Shown piece by piece: positions 54,911 through 64,000 of a DNA stretch of 64,000 bases. The notes below the pieces were generated by a model. It saw only the letters and a list, made by a program, of their open reading frames with translations, had not been told where the DNA came from and did no database searches. The translations under genes and the position numbers were made by a program. The stretch spans positions 1 to 64,000 of the forward strand of contig JAFWGI010000014.1 in NCBI GenBank assembly GCA_017512425.1, in the 5' to 3' direction. Position 1 is the first letter of the stretch, and each line of letters begins with the position of its first letter. This DNA comes from Hyphomicrobium sp. (lineage in GTDB: Bacteria > Pseudomonadota > Alphaproteobacteria > Rhizobiales > Hyphomicrobiaceae).

Positions 54911-56341
54911 TTAAACCGGAATGCCGGCCGCCCTCAACTTGGCGATGACGCGATCCTTTTTCTCGGATGCGATACGGACACGCAGGCGCAGCGCACCGTC
55001 TTCGCCCGCCGTGCGCGCCAGCACTTCGGCATTTTCGTACATCCAGGCAATCAATTGCCCCTGGTGGCCTGGGATGGCAATTTCGAGCACCTCGTCCGCC
55101 ACACCGAGGCGCGCATCGATCGCGGCGAAGAGATCATCGAGCCCAGCGCCCGTATGAGCCGAAACGAGCACAGGGCGGCGCTCATCGCGGGTTGCGTCGC
55201 GGCTCAGCTCGGCCAAACGGTCGGCATCGAGCAGATCGACTTTGTTCCAAACTTCGAGAATGTGATTGTCTGCCGGAAGCGTATCGATGCCGAGATCGCT
55301 CAGCACTTTCTCGACATCGTGCGCCTGCGCTTCCGTCTCCTCGTGCGCGATGTCGCGCACATGCAGGATCAGATCGGCTTCGACGACCTCTTCGAGCGTT
55401 GCGCGAAACGCCGCGATGAGCATCGTCGGCAGATCGGAAATGAAGCCGACGGTGTCAGACAGAATGATCTTGCGCGCGCTCGGCAGCTTCAGTTCGCGCA
55501 TCGTCGGATCGAGCGTCGCGAACACCTGATCCATCGCTAGAACGCCGGCGCCCGTGATCTTATTGAAGAGCGTCGACTTGCCGGCGTTCGTGTATCCGAC
55601 GATCGCGACGATCGGATACGGCACCTTGCGCCGCCCCTTGCGGTGCAACTCGCGAGTCTTCACGACGTCCTTCAGGTCGGCCTTGATCGCGTCGATACGA
55701 TCCTGCAGCATGCGCCGGTCAAGCTCGATCTGCGCTTCACCCGGACCGCCGAGAAATCCTCCACCGCCACGCTGGCGTTCCAAATGGGTCCATGCGCGCA
55801 CAAGGCGGCCCTTCTGATAGGAAAGATGGGCGAGCTCGACTTGTAGCACCCCTTCCCGCGTCCGCGCCCGCGCGCCGAAAATTTCAAGGATCAATCCTGT
55901 GCGGTCGACGACTTTCGTATTCCACGCCTTCTCCAGATTGCGCTGCTGGACTGGCGTCACGATGTGATCGACGACGACCAGACCTATTTTGTTTTCGGCA
56001 ACGACGTCGCGCAGCTCGTCGACCTTGCCGGAACCGAAGAGCGTCGACGGCCGCGGCTCCGACAGCGGCACGACGAGCGCATCAATAATTTCAAGATCGA
56101 TCGCGTTGGCGAGGCCAACGGCTTCGGCGAGCCGGTTCTCGGGCGTGTGAATCTGCGGAAACGGTTTGGCTTTCTCGCCGACGCGCACCTGCCGCTTCCA
56201 CACCGGCACCAGCACGAGCGTGCGCTGGCGCGGGGCGCGCGTCTCTTCGGGCGCGCGCCTGCGGTCTCTCAAAGTGCGGCCGGCATTCTGAGGAGATAAC
56301 GTATCGTCATTAGTGTGGTCGTCGCGCGGAGGCTTGCTCAA
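54911..56341 (-). CDS. hflX: GTPase HflX
   Basis: This 476-residue ribosome-associated GTPase splits stalled or hibernating ribosomes. The N-terminal HflX domain contains [20 protein letters not shown] followed by [13 protein letters not shown]. The G domain has the P-loop [17 protein letters not shown] and switch [13 protein letters not shown]. The TTG start at 56341 overlaps the hfq stop as TTGA, giving tight coupling. An N-terminal basic region extends beyond the E. coli protein. Confidence 0.94.
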   Translation of the reverse strand: MSKPPRDDHTNDDTLSPQNAGRTLRDRRRAPEETRAPRQRTLVLVPVWKRQVRVGEKAKPFPQIHTPENRLAEAVGLANAIDLEIIDALVVPLSEPRPSTLFGSGKVDELRDVVAENKIGLVVVDHIVTPVQQRNLEKAWNTKVVDRTGLILEIFGARARTREGVLQVELAHLSYQKGRLVRAWTHLERQRGGGGFLGGPGEAQIELDRRMLQDRIDAIKADLKDVVKTRELHRKGRRKVPYPIVAIVGYTNAGKSTLFNKITGAGVLAMDQVFATLDPTMRELKLPSARKIILSDTVGFISDLPTMLIAAFRATLEEVVEADLILHVRDIAHEETEAQAHDVEKVLSDLGIDTLPADNHILEVWNKVDLLDADRLAELSRDATRDERRPVLVSAHTGAGLDDLFAAIDARLGVADEVLEIAIPGHQGQLIAWMYENAEVLARTAGEDGALRLRVRIASEKKDRVIAKLRAAGIPV

Positions 56342-56589
56342 CCGCCGACGCTCTCGCCGTCCTGGTCGTTCAAGTTGAGCGGACCGCCCGGCATGATCGT
56401 CGAAATCGCGTGCTTGTAGACAAGCTGCGAATGCCCATCACGGCGCAACAGAACGCAGAAATTGTCGAACCAGCTGACAATGCCCTGCAGTTTCACACCG
56501 TTGACGAGAAAAATCGTGAGGGGCGTTTTGTTCTTACGCACATAGTTGAGAAACGTGTCTTGAAGGTTCTGCTGTTTTTCCGCTGCCAT
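56338..56589 (-). CDS. hfq: RNA chaperone Hfq
   Basis: The 83-residue Sm-like protein pairs small RNAs with mRNAs as a hexameric ring. The Sm1 region is [20 protein letters not shown] and the Sm2 region is [13 protein letters not shown]. The C-terminal tail is short, as is usual in alphaproteobacteria. About 200 bp of AT-richer DNA upstream (to the aminotransferase stop at 56791) should hold its promoter. It heads the hfq-hflX unit. Confidence 0.97.
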   Translation of the reverse strand: MAAEKQQNLQDTFLNYVRKNKTPLTIFLVNGVKLQGIVSWFDNFCVLLRRDGHSQLVYKHAISTIMPGGPLNLNDQDGESVGG

Positions 56590-56790
56590 TTTTTGTTATC
56601 CGCTTTTTATTGTTGTTTCGAAGTGTTGTTCAGCGTGCCGCGTTGCCGGTGCTCAATAAAAATACTTGGCGCCGGATGAGTGAATGCAAACAAATGACCA
56701 ATCGATACCTTTGAGAAGATAGCGCCTCGAACGGCAAATTAAAGGCCCGCTTTATGCCAACTTTGCCGCACGCGTTTATGTCGTCGTCCC

Positions 56791-57657
56791 TTAAAGGTCT
56801 GAAATTTCAGCACTATGATGAAATAGTGATCTCAAGCGTTGCGTGAGAAGTCCTGGCGCCCCATTTCCGATTGTCTGACCATCGATCGACGTTACCGGCA
56901 TGACCGTATTCGACGCCGATGTAATAAAAGCTTCACGCGCAAAGAGCGCCTCGGCCCGTGTGAACGATCGTTCTTCAACCGCAACGCCTTCAGCGCGGGC
57001 GCAATCGGCGAGCGTTGCGCGCGTCACGCCTCCGAGAATGCGATTGTCGAGCTGCCGCGTCACGAGTACGCCGGCTTGCGTCACGATCCAGGCGTTGCTC
57101 GACGCGCCCTCCGTAATATTGCCGGCGGCATCCGTGAACCAAGCTTCCTTGGCGCCATCGCGTTTGGCAGCATCTTTGGCGAGGCACGCCGGCAATAGCA
57201 TCACCGTCTTGATATCCGAGCGGCCCCAGCGAATATCCGGCATCGTTTTGACGGCGATACCCGTTTCGGCAAGTGCTGCGATCTTCGCCTGGCTTTGCGA
57301 CCGCGCGATCACAACGAGCGTCGGGGCGACTTTTCCAATCGACGGAAATGCGAAATCGCGCGGACCTTCGCCACGCGTCACCTGCAGATAGGCCAGACCG
57401 TCGCGGACCCGGTTGAGCTTGATGGTGCGCGAGATGACATGCAGCAGCGCGCCGTTGCTCATCGGCGGCGGCATGCTGAGTTCGTTCAACGATCGTTCGA
57501 GACGAACGAGATGCCGGGTTGCATCAACCAGCTTGCCGCCCAGAACTTCTATGACTTCGTAGACGGAGTCCGCGAATTGAAATCCGCGATCCTCGGCGTG
57601 CACCGTGGCATCGGCGTACGGCTTGTAGCTGCCGTTGACGTAGACAATGCGGTTCAC
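56791..57657 (-). CDS. D-amino-acid aminotransferase (class IV)
   Basis: This 288-residue PLP enzyme has Lys150 in WGRSDIKTVMLL as the PLP site, and the class IV blocks AEDRGFQFADSVYEVIEVL and GNITEGASSNAWIV then LGGVTRATL. These match D-alanine aminotransferase-type proteins more than branched-chain ones. It starts 16 bp after ntrX and so lies in the ntrYX transcript, a conserved neighbourhood in Hyphomicrobiales. A role in D-amino acid or glutamate supply is plausible. Confidence 0.88.
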   Translation of the reverse strand: MNRIVYVNGSYKPYADATVHAEDRGFQFADSVYEVIEVLGGKLVDATRHLVRLERSLNELSMPPPMSNGALLHVISRTIKLNRVRDGLAYLQVTRGEGPRDFAFPSIGKVAPTLVVIARSQSQAKIAALAETGIAVKTMPDIRWGRSDIKTVMLLPACLAKDAAKRDGAKEAWFTDAAGNITEGASSNAWIVTQAGVLVTRQLDNRILGGVTRATLADCARAEGVAVEERSFTRAEALFAREAFITSASNTVMPVTSIDGQTIGNGAPGLLTQRLRSLFHHSAEISDL

Positions 57658-57673
57658 GTATCAGCGGCCTTGA

Positions 57674-59071
57674 TTAGGACGGACGAATTTCGCCGCTGCG
57701 CTGATCGGACGACACGCCCAGCGCGCGAAGCTTCCGGTGAAGCGCGGAACGCTCCATGCCGACGAACTCGGCCGTGCGCGAGATGTTGCCGCCGAAGCGG
57801 TTGATCTGTGCCAGCAGATATTCACGCTCGAAAATTTCGCGCGCTTCGCGCAGCGGCAGCGACATCAGATGCTCCGCTCCGCCGTTGACCGGCAGCGGCA
57901 CGTTCGAACCGATCTCTTCAGGCAACATTTCGGCGGTGATGAGCGCGTTCGGCTCGCCGCCAGCGAGGATCATCAGACGTTCGACGTTGTTTCTGAGTTC
58001 GCGCACATTGCCTGGCCAATCGTGCGCCTGCAGAACGGCGATGGCATCTTCTCCGATGCGGCGCGGCGCAAGGCCCGAAGTTTGCGCGACCTGTCCAATG
58101 AAGTACTGAATGAGATCGGGAATGTCTTCGCGGCGCTCCGCCAGACTTGGCACGCGCAAGGTCACGACGTTGAGGCGGTGATAGAGGTCTTCACGGAACC
58201 GGCCTTCGCGAATTTCCTGTTCGAGATCGCGGCTGGTCGATGAAATGATACGGACATCGACAGATACTTTCTGCGACCCGCCGATACGCAGGAACTTCTG
58301 TTCGACGAGCACGCGCAGCACTTTGCCCTGCGTCTCCATCGGCATATCGGCAACTTCGTCGATATAGAGCGTGCCGGTGTGCGCTTCTTCGAGCGCGCCG
58401 ACCTTGCGCGGGCCGCCGGTGCGGTCTTCGGTTCCAAACAGCTCTTCTTCGACGCGATCCGGCACCATCGCTGCTGCATTCAGAACGACGAACGGACCGC
58501 TCGCGCGCAACGACTTCTGGTGCAGCACGCGCGCTGCCAGTTCCTTGCCGGTACCCGACGAGCCGCGCAGCATGATGCGGCTGTTGGTCGGCGCGGCCTT
58601 GTCGATGTGGCTCTTCAATTGGTTGATCGCCGGAGACTTGCCGACCATTTCGGCGGAGACGACAGAACGTTCCTTGAGATCACGCACTTCGCGCTTCAAC
58701 TGCGAGGCTTCGAGCGCGCGCAGCACGACGAGGTTCAAACGGTCTGACTTGAACGGCTTTTCGATGTAGTCGTAGGCACCACGGCGGATCGCGGTCACCG
58801 CCGTCTCGATGTTGCCGTGACCTGAAATGATGACGACCGGCAATTCCGGATAGGTCCGCTTGATGACGGACAACACTTCAAGCCCGTCGAGGCGGCTGCC
58901 CTGCAGCCAAATGTCGAGAATGACGAGATGTGGGCGGCGATCCTCGACCGCCTTCAGCGCTTCATCGCTATCGCGCGCCAGCCGTGTGGTGTGTCCTTCA
59001 TCCTGAAGAATGCCTGCGATTAGTTCGCGGATATCGGCTTCATCATCGACGATCAGAATATCAGATGCCAT
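57674..59071 (-). CDS. ntrX: Response regulator NtrX
   Basis: The product has 465 residues. The receiver domain has phospho-acceptor Asp53 in VILDIWLQGSR. The AAA+ domain has Walker A RGSSGTGKELAARVL, but the stretch after EEELFG (TEDRTGGPRKVGALEEAHTG) lacks the GAFTGA loop needed to contact sigma-54. The C-terminal Fis-type helix-turn-helix is INRFGGNISRTAEFVGMERS. NtrX works with NtrY in nitrogen and redox control. AAGGA precedes ATG 59071. It is 33 bp downstream of ntrY. Confidence 0.95.
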   Translation of the reverse strand: MASDILIVDDEADIRELIAGILQDEGHTTRLARDSDEALKAVEDRRPHLVILDIWLQGSRLDGLEVLSVIKRTYPELPVVIISGHGNIETAVTAIRRGAYDYIEKPFKSDRLNLVVLRALEASQLKREVRDLKERSVVSAEMVGKSPAINQLKSHIDKAAPTNSRIMLRGSSGTGKELAARVLHQKSLRASGPFVVLNAAAMVPDRVEEELFGTEDRTGGPRKVGALEEAHTGTLYIDEVADMPMETQGKVLRVLVEQKFLRIGGSQKVSVDVRIISSTSRDLEQEIREGRFREDLYHRLNVVTLRVPSLAERREDIPDLIQYFIGQVAQTSGLAPRRIGEDAIAVLQAHDWPGNVRELRNNVERLMILAGGEPNALITAEMLPEEIGSNVPLPVNGGAEHLMSLPLREAREIFEREYLLAQINRFGGNISRTAEFVGMERSALHRKLRALGVSSDQRSGEIRPS

Positions 59072-59104
59072 CGTTCTGTTCCTTGGACTTCTGAGTGGTA
59101 TTTA

Positions 59105-61432
59105 TCATGCCTGACCGCCGGCTGACGCTTGCGAAAGCGCCGGTGCAGCAGACTTTGCAGTAGATTGTTCGTGAGCAGCGGGCGTGCGAACCGGCAGCGT
59201 CAGTCGCACAAGGGCGCCACGCGTACGCCGCTCTGTTAAAGGCGCGTCTTCGAGCGCCAGCGTACCGCCGTGCTGCTCAACGATCTTTTGGACGATGGCG
59301 AGGCCAAGCCCCGTGCCCTTGGCGCGTGTCGTGACGTAGGGTTCGAGCAGCTTCGCGCGGTTCTGTTTCGGCAGACCGATCCCATTGTCGATCACCTCAA
59401 TCGCAACGCGGTCTTCGGACGGCACAAGGCGCACCTCAATGTCGCCCTTGTAGTCGGCTGGCCGGCCTTGCGCTTCGCCATAGCCTTCAATGGCCTCGGT
59501 GGCGTTTTTGATCAGGTTCGTCACGGCTTGCGAAATGAGACGGATATCGAAGCGCGCCCTGACCGGCTTGTCCGGGATCGCAAGCGAGAACGCGATGTCC
59601 TTGTTGCCTTCGCGGAACAGGATCGCCGGCTCCTGAACCGCAAGCCGCAAATCCTGATCCGCCATCACCGGCTGCGGCATGCGCGCGAACGATGCGAACT
59701 CGTCGACCATGCTTTTGATCTGCCCGGTCTGTCGCTCGATCGTCTGCGTCAGCTGTTCGAATAGCTCGCGGTTCTCCGTGAGCTGCTTACCGAACTTGTT
59801 GCGCAGACGTTCGGCCGAAAGTTGTATCGGCGTCAGAGGGTTCTTGATTTCGTGCGCGATGCGCCGCGCAACGTCAGCCCAGGCACTGGTGCGCTGGGCT
59901 AGGACCAGCTCGGACACGTCATCGAACGTCACGACCGAGCCGACGTCGTCCTCGCCGCCTTGTTCACGCGTGATCTTGACGGCAAACGTCCTCTCATTGT
60001 CACCGATCTGCCGGTTGACCTCGATCTGGCCCTTTGGCTTGAGGCTGATTTCGTCGGCCTTCTCGATCACCGGCGCAAACTCCGGCACGATCTCGATCAG
60101 CGGCTTGCCGACCGCATCGGCGCTCGTCACATCGAGCAACTTTTCCGCTGACCGGCTGAGCAGCGTGATCCGGTCGTTGCTGTCGAGGCCGATGACGCCG
60201 GCCGAAACGCCGGACAACACCGCCTCCATAAAGTTCTGCCGCTCGGTCAACTCGGCGTTCGTCGATACGAGCGCGTCCTGCTGACCTTTCAGTTCACGCG
60301 TCATGTGATTGAACGTCGCAGAAAGACGCCGCAAATCGCCCTCACCGCGCTTCTCGGGCAGCGCGATCATCAGATTGCCGCGCGAGACCTCCTGCGCGCC
60401 TGCAATCAGTCGCCGGATGGGCGCAACGAACCGGCCCGCGAACCACATGCCCGCCCAGATCGCGGCCAGCAGCGCTGTCATCGAGATCATGAAATAGATC
60501 AGGCCGTGGGCGATCTTCAGCCCGCTCTTGGATTTTCGCAGACGATTGTATTCGGCAGCGTTCTGCTCGGTCTGCTGCAGATGCACGAGCACTTTTGGGC
60601 TGACGCCGCGCGCAACGTAGAGGTACTTGCCCGGCAGCGTGTCGATCTTGGCAATCGCCGAGACGCGATAGTTGTCATTCGACATTGAGAGCGGGACTTG
60701 GCCGGCCTCCGCCAGCTTGATCACATCGACCGGCGGCACGACGTACGGCAGCTTAGGGTCGTCGGTCGCCATCACCGCCGGCACACCCTCGCCGTCGATC
60801 ACATAAGCGGCCGGCAAATCACGAAGTCCGGCCTGGCCGATGAGCTGACGCTGGAATTCTTCCGGATTGTTTTTGACGGCATCGCTCAGACCATTGACGT
60901 CGCGCACCATGTTGACGACGTCGGTGCGGATGATCTGCCCGTGCTCTTCGACGTAGGTCCGTGCCACGTCATAGGAATTGTCGACGATGGCGCGGGTGCG
61001 TGCGGAAAACCATCCATCCAGCGAGCGCGAAAACGTTGTCGTCGCGGCGATTGCCAACAGGATTGCCGGCAGCGCCGCGATGATACTGAAGAGGACGACG
61101 ATGCGCGTATGCAAACGCGCGCCGGGCTGGCGCTCCTTCCAGGCGCGCAGCAACCCAGCGCCCTGCCACGCGATGATCGCGAGCATCGCCAGGATTAGCG
61201 TGACGTTGATCGCCAACGCAGCCCAGACGAACTCGTTGCGCGGCGCGATCGCGGTCAATCCCGTCAGGATCAGATAGCTGACCAGCGCGGAGAGAATTGA
61301 GAGCCCGACAACCGTAGCGCCGATCCAGAATGCGCGATCGGACGGATTGAGCGGGCTTTGCGCTTCCTCGATCAGCACGGCGCCTTCTGGCAGAGGCACC
61401 TTCGTGACTGTGCTGCTGTTGCCGCTCGTCAT
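59105..61432 (-). CDS. ntrY: Sensor histidine kinase NtrY
   Basis: This 775-residue membrane kinase starts at ATG 61432. Three N-terminal hydrophobic segments are followed by a periplasmic region, a further helix (LIYFMISMTALLAAIWAGMW near 310-329), HAMP, PAS and HisKA domains. The phospho-acceptor His is in [20 protein letters not shown]. The ATPase motifs NLIKNATEAIEG, VIDNGIGLP and GTGLGLAIV are intact. It phosphorylates NtrX, and is separated from ntrC by a terminator. Confidence 0.95.
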   Translation of the reverse strand: MTSGNSSTVTKVPLPEGAVLIEEAQSPLNPSDRAFWIGATVVGLSILSALVSYLILTGLTAIAPRNEFVWAALAINVTLILAMLAIIAWQGAGLLRAWKERQPGARLHTRIVVLFSIIAALPAILLAIAATTTFSRSLDGWFSARTRAIVDNSYDVARTYVEEHGQIIRTDVVNMVRDVNGLSDAVKNNPEEFQRQLIGQAGLRDLPAAYVIDGEGVPAVMATDDPKLPYVVPPVDVIKLAEAGQVPLSMSNDNYRVSAIAKIDTLPGKYLYVARGVSPKVLVHLQQTEQNAAEYNRLRKSKSGLKIAHGLIYFMISMTALLAAIWAGMWFAGRFVAPIRRLIAGAQEVSRGNLMIALPEKRGEGDLRRLSATFNHMTRELKGQQDALVSTNAELTERQNFMEAVLSGVSAGVIGLDSNDRITLLSRSAEKLLDVTSADAVGKPLIEIVPEFAPVIEKADEISLKPKGQIEVNRQIGDNERTFAVKITREQGGEDDVGSVVTFDDVSELVLAQRTSAWADVARRIAHEIKNPLTPIQLSAERLRNKFGKQLTENRELFEQLTQTIERQTGQIKSMVDEFASFARMPQPVMADQDLRLAVQEPAILFREGNKDIAFSLAIPDKPVRARFDIRLISQAVTNLIKNATEAIEGYGEAQGRPADYKGDIEVRLVPSEDRVAIEVIDNGIGLPKQNRAKLLEPYVTTRAKGTGLGLAIVQKIVEQHGGTLALEDAPLTERRTRGALVRLTLPVRTPAAHEQSTAKSAAPALSQASAGGQA

Positions 61433-61649
61433 CAATTCCGAGCCTCACGGCATTGCGCTTTGATAGAAAAAGCAAAATCGTCGCTGCTCATGGCGTTCTT
61501 CCGATCCTGCCCGGCGAAAATGGAGGGTGCGAAACCAGCGGCCGTTTGCAGCCATGCAACACCCGGACATCACCCAACAGACTAACTGTGACATTTTCGC
61601 GACGGGTGTGGCTTAGACCCGGAAACATATGGGGGTCAAGACAGAAGAA

Positions 61650-61677
61650 CGGCGGCGCGGTTAACACCACGCCGCCG
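61650..61677 (-). terminator. Rho-independent terminator after ntrC
   Basis: On the minus strand CGGCGGCGTGG and CCGCGCCGCCG form an 11-bp stem (one G-U pair) with a 6-nt loop, followed by TTCTTCTGTCTT. It lies about 28 nt past the ntrC stop and separates ntrBC from ntrYX. Confidence 0.8.
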
Positions 61678-61704
61678 CGCACCCCCCGGCGCAAAACGAT
61701 ATGA

Positions 61705-63150
61705 CTAGCCCTCGACGGTCCGCAGCACGCGAATATTCAAGTCGCGGATGCGGGCGCGCAGCGTATTGCGGTTGAGACCTAACAACTCTGCCGCCTTGAT
61801 CTGATTGCCGCGCGTGGACGCCAGTGCCGCGCTGATCAACGGCTTCTCGACATCGCGTATCACCCGATCGTAGAGCCCCGACGGTGGCAGGTCGCCACCG
61901 AACGATGCGAAGTAGCGCGTCAGATAGCGCTCAACGGATTCACTGAACTCACAGCTTTCGCTGTCATTGCCGGGCGCCATGCTGGGTGCCGATCCGGCCA
62001 GTTCCTGCTCGACGATCTGCGCCGTCAGCATGTCCTGCGGATAAAGCGCCACGAGACGGCGGACGACGTTTTCGAGTTCGCGAACATTGCCCGGCCAGGC
62101 ATGTGCTTTGAGCCGGTCGATCGCCGCTGTTTCGATGGATTTCTGGCCCATGCCCTCGCGCCCGGCCTGGCGCAGGAAGTGGCGGATCAAGTCGCCGACA
62201 TCTTCCAGGCGCTCGCGCAGCGGCGGCAGGCGCAGCGGCACGACATTCAGCCGGTAGAACAAGTCCTCGCGGAACAGTCCCTGCTGGATCTGATTTTTGA
62301 GATCGCGATGGGTCGCAGCGATAATGCGAACATTGGTCTTGATCGGCGTGCGCCCGCCGACTGTCGTATATTCGCCCTGCTGCAGCACGCGCAGCAAGCG
62401 CGTCTGGGCTTCAAGCGGCATGTCGCCTATCTCATCGAGAAACAGCGTGCCGCCTTCGGCCTGCTCGAACCGTCCAGGCGTGCGAGACTGCGCTCCGGTG
62501 AAGGCGCCCTTCTCGTGGCCGAACAATTCGCTTTCGATCAGCTCGCGTGGGATCGCGGCCATGTTGATCGCAACGAACGGACCCTGGCGGCGCTTGCCAT
62601 AATCATGCAGCACGCGCGCGACGAGCTCTTTGCCTGTGCCGCTTTCGCCATTGATCATGACCGTCAGATCGCTCTGCGTCAGACGCGCGAGAACGCGATA
62701 GATCTCCTGCATCGGCGGCGATCGCCCGATCAGCGGCAATTCTTCGGTATCGCGATCGCTCGCCGGCGCTGGGCGCTTCCGGCCGGGCTCCGACAGGGCA
62801 CGCGAGACGACCGCGACGACTTCGTTCAGATCGAATGGCTTCGGAAGATATTCGAACGCGCCTTTCTCGGCCGCCGTCAGCGCTGTCATCAGCGTATTCT
62901 GCGCGCTCATCACGATGATCGGCAGATCGGGACGCATCTTCTTGATGCGCGGGATCAGATCGAAGGCATTTTCATCGGGCATGACCACGTCCGTGATGAC
63001 GACGTCGCCTTCGCCTTGACTGACCCAGCGCCACAGCGTCGATGCGTTGCCCGTTGCGCGCGGCGCGTATCCGGCACGCGCCAGCGCCTGGTTGAGCACC
63101 GTGCGGATCGCCGTGTCGTCATCAGCAATGAGGACCGTACCTCGTGCCAT
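61705..63150 (-). CDS. ntrC: Nitrogen regulation response regulator NtrC
   Basis: This 481-residue sigma-54 activator has phospho-acceptor Asp54 in [10 protein letters not shown]. The AAA+ domain has Walker [17 protein letters not shown] and an intact GAFTGA loop in [15 protein letters not shown]. The C-terminal Fis helix-turn-helix is [20 protein letters not shown]. It activates nitrogen-scavenging genes such as glnA. GAGGA precedes ATG 63150. ntrB lies 18 bp upstream. Confidence 0.96.
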   Translation of the reverse strand: MARGTVLIADDDTAIRTVLNQALARAGYAPRATGNASTLWRWVSQGEGDVVITDVVMPDENAFDLIPRIKKMRPDLPIIVMSAQNTLMTALTAAEKGAFEYLPKPFDLNEVVAVVSRALSEPGRKRPAPASDRDTEELPLIGRSPPMQEIYRVLARLTQSDLTVMINGESGTGKELVARVLHDYGKRRQGPFVAINMAAIPRELIESELFGHEKGAFTGAQSRTPGRFEQAEGGTLFLDEIGDMPLEAQTRLLRVLQQGEYTTVGGRTPIKTNVRIIAATHRDLKNQIQQGLFREDLFYRLNVVPLRLPPLRERLEDVGDLIRHFLRQAGREGMGQKSIETAAIDRLKAHAWPGNVRELENVVRRLVALYPQDMLTAQIVEQELAGSAPSMAPGNDSESCEFSESVERYLTRYFASFGGDLPPSGLYDRVIRDVEKPLISAALASTRGNQIKAAELLGLNRNTLRARIRDLNIRVLRTVEG

Positions 63151-63168
63151 GAAGTTTCCTCTTACCTT

Positions 63169-64000
63169 TTACGGGGAAGTCGCGCGTTGGCGCTGCTGCA
63201 TGGGAAGCAGCACCCTGAAAATCGTGCGTTTTGGTTCGCTATCGCATTCAATAACGCCACCATGATCGGCAATGATCTTGGCAACCAGCGCGAGGCCGAG
63301 CCCTGTGCCTGACGGTTTCGTCGTCACGAACGGGTCGAACAGATGCGGCTTCAAATGATCGGCGATGCCGGTTCCATTATCTTCGATCTGGATCATCAAC
63401 GGCAGACTAACGCGCGTATCTGATCCGGCGATCGAGAGGCGCACGCCCGGCCGGAAAGCCGTCTGCATGATAATGCGTCCGCCTTCGCCGCGATCGCCGA
63501 TCGCTTCGGCAGCGTTCTTCACAAGATTGAGAAAGACCTGCACGAGCTTGTCGCGGTTGCCGAGCACCGGCGGCAGAGAGGGATCGTAATCCTCGACGAA
63601 CCGCACGCCGCGGCCAAAGCCGTTCTCGGCAATCCGCCGGACATGATTGAGGACGTCGTGAATGTTGACCGCATCCTTCACGATCGGGCGTTCGTCGCCG
63701 AACACTTCCATCCGGTCCACGAGGTTGCAGATACGGTCAGTTTCAGAGCAGATCAGCTGCGTCAGCGCGCGATCTTCATCCGAAAGGGACGGCTCTAACA
63801 GTTGCGCCGCCCCGCGAATGCCCGACAACGGATTTTTGATTTCGTGCGCAAGAACGCCGGCCATTCCCGACACCGAGCGCGCCGCCGCGCGATGCGTCAG
63901 CTGCCGCTCGATCATCTGCGCCATGCTGCGCTGCTGCATCATCAAGAAGATGTTGCGCGGATCGTCCGGCATGGGACCGCCGTAGACATCAATCAGTTTC
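63169..64000 (-). CDS. ntrB: Nitrogen regulation sensor kinase NtrB, N-terminus off the right edge
   Basis: The frame is open to position 64000 without a start that explains its length, so the gene is truncated by the window. The visible roughly 277 residues contain HisKA with [20 protein letters not shown] and the ATPase motifs [22 protein letters not shown] and GTGLGLALV. The missing part should hold the PAS domain that senses PII protein. It pairs with ntrC immediately downstream. Confidence 0.95.
   Translation of the reverse strand, partial: KLIDVYGGPMPDDPRNIFLMMQQRSMAQMIERQLTHRAAARSVSGMAGVLAHEIKNPLSGIRGAAQLLEPSLSDEDRALTQLICSETDRICNLVDRMEVFGDERPIVKDAVNIHDVLNHVRRIAENGFGRGVRFVEDYDPSLPPVLGNRDKLVQVFLNLVKNAAEAIGDRGEGGRIIMQTAFRPGVRLSIAGSDTRVSLPLMIQIEDNGTGIADHLKPHLFDPFVTTKPSGTGLGLALVAKIIADHGGVIECDSEPKRTIFRVLLPMQQRQRATSP

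Noticed and set aside
62101..63312. 403-codon plus-strand ORF
   Set aside because: Antisense shadow of ntrC and ntrB; no recognisable motif.

Overview
The window is about 64 kb of GC-rich, densely packed chromosome. Protein families, gene order and GTG/TTG start use point to an alphaproteobacterium of the order Hyphomicrobiales (Rhizobiales), plausibly the Hyphomicrobium/Rhodomicrobium side. Supporting blocks are ntrBC-ntrYX next to hfq-hflX; dnaB-alr-radA-cvpA-purF; rpsF-rpsR-DUF2232-rplI; fabD-fabG-acpP-fabF-mltG-yicC-gmk; and lptF-lptG-lptD-surA-pdxA-rsmA. I cannot name a species. I see no rRNA, tRNA, CRISPR array, insertion sequence or prophage.

1-14 kb is the accessory part. A membrane-anchored Pro/Ala-rich protein runs off the left edge. 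It is followed by a 4HBT-type thioesterase, an extended SDR reductase, a Do-type (HtrA/DegP) periplasmic protease, and a bactofilin fused to one CSPG/cadherin-like repeat. That fusion gene converges on an XRE-type regulator. Next come a perfect 19-nt palindrome, a 64-residue ORF and a BchE-family B12-binding radical SAM protein. Then follows a compact ethanolamine cluster: AraC regulator, permease, eutB, eutC and an FAD oxidoreductase, with no microcompartment genes.

14-28 kb is mostly core: rarA, a PsiF-repeat protein, then a long minus-strand series. This holds dnaB-alr-radA-cvpA-purF-SDR and the rpsF-rpsR-DUF2232-rplI operon. An unrecognised 596-residue membrane protein lies between rplI and dnaB. 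S6 carries a long RGG-like tail, and a large REP-like palindrome sits inside the ribosomal operon.

28-35 kb mixes small unknown proteins, an SPFH protein, an MFS transporter, a DUF808 protein and a VOC protein with the start of the fatty-acid block. 33-40 kb holds type II fatty-acid synthesis, then mltG, yicC and gmk. 40-48.5 kb is the minus-strand lptF-lptG-lptD-surA-pdxA-rsmA operon, with several 4-bp overlaps, for LPS export and outer-membrane protein folding. pepA diverges from it.

50-53 kb has unknown membrane and secreted proteins and an AT-rich island of stacked palindromes between two convergent genes. 53-64 kb is mazG, an FAD monooxygenase-like gene, hflX, hfq, a D-amino-acid aminotransferase-like gene, ntrX, ntrY, ntrC and a partial ntrB, which together cover nitrogen signalling and RNA-based control.

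Most of the window is conserved core. The best candidates for something under-described are the bactofilin-CSPG fusion, the radical SAM locus with its palindrome and small ORF, the 596-residue membrane protein, and the AT-rich palindrome cluster.
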